A stretch of DNA of 64,000 nt, taken from assembly GCA_016716905.1 (NCBI GenBank), contig JADJUS010000004.1, positions 806,001 to 870,000 of the forward strand. The letters are read 5' to 3'. Under the pieces are notes generated by a model that was not told the origin of the DNA, ran no database searches, and worked only from the letters and a program-made list of their open reading frames with translations. The position numbers and the translations under genes are program-made. This DNA comes from Acidobacteriota bacterium. GTDB lineage: Bacteria > Acidobacteriota > Vicinamibacteria > Vicinamibacterales > SCN-69-37. Of the stretch, positions 62,148 through 64,000 are shown in pieces (the first letter of the stretch is position 1; the number at the start of each line of letters is the position of its first letter).

Positions 62148-62225
62148 AGGGTCTCCTGTTCCGGCCATTATGACGTCGCAGATCGCTTGACGGATGGCGG
62201 TGCCGCCACCTACGCTCTCACCACG

Positions 62226-63605
62226 ATGTACTCACGAGACGAAGTCAAGGCCATCACCGACAAGATTTTCAACATGGCGCAGGGCCACGACGTGGAAGTG
62301 GACCTCACGGGCTCGGAACGCTCCGGCACCCGGTGGGCGAACTCGACGATCACGACCAACCTCATCCAATACGACCGCAGCCTGACGCTGACGGTACGTG
62401 TGGGAGAGAAGGTCGCGAGTGCCACCACCCGTGACTTCAGTGACAACGGGCTGAAAGAAGCCGTCGCCGAAGCCATCACCACGGCCAAAGGCAACCCCGA
62501 CTCGCCGAATCTGCCGGCGCTGCTCGGCGCGCAGACCTACATCCCCGTGGACGCCACGCTCTCGAGCGGCGTGAACTTCGGCCCGCGCGAACGCGCGATG
62601 ATGGTCAAGGCCAGCAGCGACATCTGCGAAAAGCGCGGTGTGCTGGGCTCGGGCTACATTCCGAAGACCCACCAGACCAACTGCACGGCCAACACCAAGG
62701 GCCTTTTTGCGTACTACGCGTTTGCCGAGACGGGTTTCGTGCTGACGTGCCGCATGCCCGACGGCAGCGGATCCGGCTGGGCCGGTACGACGGGCATCAA
62801 GGACCCTGCGATGATCGATCCGGTGGCCCTGACCGACGTGGCTGCGGGCAAAGCACTCCGCAGCCGCAATGCCCGCGCGCTTGAGCCGGGTCGCTACACC
62901 GTGATCCTCGAACCGCGCGCCAACGCGCGATTCCTCTCGCTCCTGACCGGCATCTTCAACCAGGGCGGCGGTCCCGGTGGTCCCGGTGGTCCCGGCGGTC
63001 CCGGCGGCCCCGGCGGCGGGGGCGGGTTCCCGGGCGGCGGAGGCGGTGGACTCGCCTTCATGCGCGACAAGAAGCCCGGCGACAAGATCCTGAGCGACCT
63101 CGTGACCCTGCGCAGCGATGTGGGCAACCCCATCCTCCGTCAAACCACAATGCTCGCGAACAACACACCTGCCGCTCCGGCCACCTGGGTGGAGAAAGGC
63201 GTGCTGCGAAACCTCGCGGGTGGGCCCGACGGTCCGAAGGCCACCACCAACATGAGCCTCGTGATGGACGGCTCCGACCTGTCGGTGGACGACATGGTCA
63301 AGCAGACCAAGCGCGGACTCCTCGTGACGTTCTTCTGGTACATCCGCGGCGTGGACAACGCGACCCTGCTGAACACCGGCATGACCCGCGACGGACTCTT
63401 CCTGATCGAAAACGGCGAAATCACACGGCCCGTCCAGAACTTCCGTTGGAACATGTCGCCGCTCGTGGGCTACAACAACGTCTCGCTGGTCGGCAAACCC
63501 GTGCCCATGCACATGGGCGAGTCGTATGACGGCGGGGGCACCGCGTTCATCCCGCCCGCGCGACTCGAAGATTTCTACATGACGTCCATTTCCCCGGCGG
63601 TTTGA
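62226..63605 (+). CDS. TldE/PmbA-like metallopeptidase subunit with Gly-rich insertion
   Basis: A 459-residue protein of the TldD/PmbA family starting at ATG 62226 (MYSRDEVKAITDKIFNMAQG); the upstream frame is antisense to the Tat gene. No HExxxH zinc motif is visible, so it corresponds to TldE (the non-catalytic partner). A glycine/proline-rich stretch (GGGPGGPGGPGG and more, residues about 240-275) interrupts the fold at a surface loop. In E. coli TldD-TldE is a tunnel-shaped protease that trims modified peptides. Followed by tldD after 3 bp. Confidence 0.82.
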   Translation: MYSRDEVKAITDKIFNMAQGHDVEVDLTGSERSGTRWANSTITTNLIQYDRSLTLTVRVGEKVASATTRDFSDNGLKEAVAEAITTAKGNPDSPNLPALLGAQTYIPVDATLSSGVNFGPRERAMMVKASSDICEKRGVLGSGYIPKTHQTNCTANTKGLFAYYAFAETGFVLTCRMPDGSGSGWAGTTGIKDPAMIDPVALTDVAAGKALRSRNARALEPGRYTVILEPRANARFLSLLTGIFNQGGGPGGPGGPGGPGGPGGGGGFPGGGGGGLAFMRDKKPGDKILSDLVTLRSDVGNPILRQTTMLANNTPAAPATWVEKGVLRNLAGGPDGPKATTNMSLVMDGSDLSVDDMVKQTKRGLLVTFFWYIRGVDNATLLNTGMTRDGLFLIENGEITRPVQNFRWNMSPLVGYNNVSLVGKPVPMHMGESYDGGGTAFIPPARLEDFYMTSISPAV

Positions 63606-63608
63606 TTT

Positions 63609-64000
63609 ATGGCAACTACACGACGAGATTTCATCAAGGTCGCCGCGGCCTCCGGCATTGTCCTCGCCTCGAGCGACCTCATCGGCGACTTGCTCGCGCA
63701 GTCTCCAGGACGCGTGCTGCAGTCGAAGTTCAAGGGCCTGGCCGACATCGCGCTGGCTGAGTGCAAGACGGCCGGCTGTTCCTACTACGACATCCGGTTC
63801 ACACGCACCATGACGCTGCCGGGCGTGTTCGCCTCAGCAGGCGCACCTGGCGCCGGGGGCGGACGTGGCGGCGGCCGGGGTGGTGGCGGCGGAGGTGGTG
63901 GCCGCGGTGGCGGTGGCGGACGAGGTGGCGGTGGCCAGGCGGGACCGCCCAACGATCCGGACGGCACGCCGCGTGCAGCCGGCTTCGGTGTGCGCGTGAT
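63609..64000 (+). CDS. TldD-like metallopeptidase, Tat-exported (3' end outside window)
   Basis: Starts at ATG 63609, three bases after the tldE stop, and continues to the window edge (about 130 residues visible). MATTRRDFIKVAAASGIVLA is a twin-arginine signal. KGLADIALAECKTAGCSYYD matches the TldD N-terminal domain. A glycine/arginine-rich loop (GAGGGRGGGRGGGGGGGG onward, about residues 78-118) follows, similar in kind to that of the partner. Catalytic part beyond the edge. Export through Tat is unusual for E. coli TldD but frequent in Acidobacteriota. Confidence 0.8.
   Translation, partial: MATTRRDFIKVAAASGIVLASSDLIGDLLAQSPGRVLQSKFKGLADIALAECKTAGCSYYDIRFTRTMTLPGVFASAGAPGAGGGRGGGRGGGGGGGGRGGGGGRGGGGQAGPPNDPDGTPRAAGFGVRV

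Noticed and set aside
1..64000. CRISPR arrays, tRNA or rRNA genes
   Set aside because: No regularly spaced direct repeats with unique spacers and no cloverleaf or rRNA-like sequence were noticed by eye; attC repeats are palindromic and separated by genes, unlike CRISPR.

Overview
The window looks like chromosome of a high-GC, Gram-negative soil or sediment bacterium, most likely an Acidobacteriota member close to Vicinamibacteria. The assignment is inferred from gene families: FtsX-like permeases with an N-terminal prefix (one paired with a PadR regulator), a VPS10/sortilin-like secreted hydrolase, winged-helix/TPR regulators, a DUF885 protease, Tat-exported TldD/TldE proteins and many eukaryote-like signalling modules. 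No rRNA, tRNA or CRISPR array was seen.

Layout. 1-10 kb: an FHA protein (cut by the window edge), a caspase-like protease, then a tight operon (1.5-10 kb) encoding a ferritin-like protein, a LodA/GoxA-type putative quinone-cofactor oxidase, a SPASM radical-SAM enzyme, a LodB-like flavoprotein, a metallophosphoesterase and a cyclic-nucleotide-binding Ser/Thr kinase. 10-14 kb (minus strand): a SnoaL-like protein and a SAM/cyclase/AAA/TPR signalling protein. 14.2-24.9 kb: an integron-type cassette array. Eleven attC sites (one split by an insertion sequence), one decayed site and one half-site separate small genes, five of them toxin-antitoxin modules. No integron integrase is present in the window, so the array looks like a CALIN (attC cluster lacking an integrase). 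An IS110/IS1111-family element with a frameshifted transposase sits inside one attC site.

25-41 kb is ordinary chromosome: a small membrane protein, GNAT, a CrtO-like acyltransferase, VOC, TrpB2, UspA, a calcium ATPase plus Na+/Ca2+-type exchanger operon, a membrane TPR protein, a double PARP-type zinc-finger protein, the VPS10-like protein and a CadC-like regulator. 41.5-48 kb is a formate module: a selenocysteine-containing formate dehydrogenase catalytic subunit, a NuoE/NuoF fusion, a NuoG-like subunit that carries the missing N-terminal Fe4S4 domain of the catalytic subunit, and formate-tetrahydrofolate ligase. Together these would interconvert CO2 or formate with NAD(H) and feed formate into one-carbon metabolism.

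48-64 kb holds a PadR-controlled permease with a clear palindromic operator, a 224-bp nested palindrome, TerB, an RluA-type pseudouridine synthase, a beta-barrel protein, a HAMP/cyclase, a cupredoxin-like protein and porin pair, a second FtsX-like permease, DUF885, a small Tat protein, and a TldE/TldD pair that runs off the end of the window.
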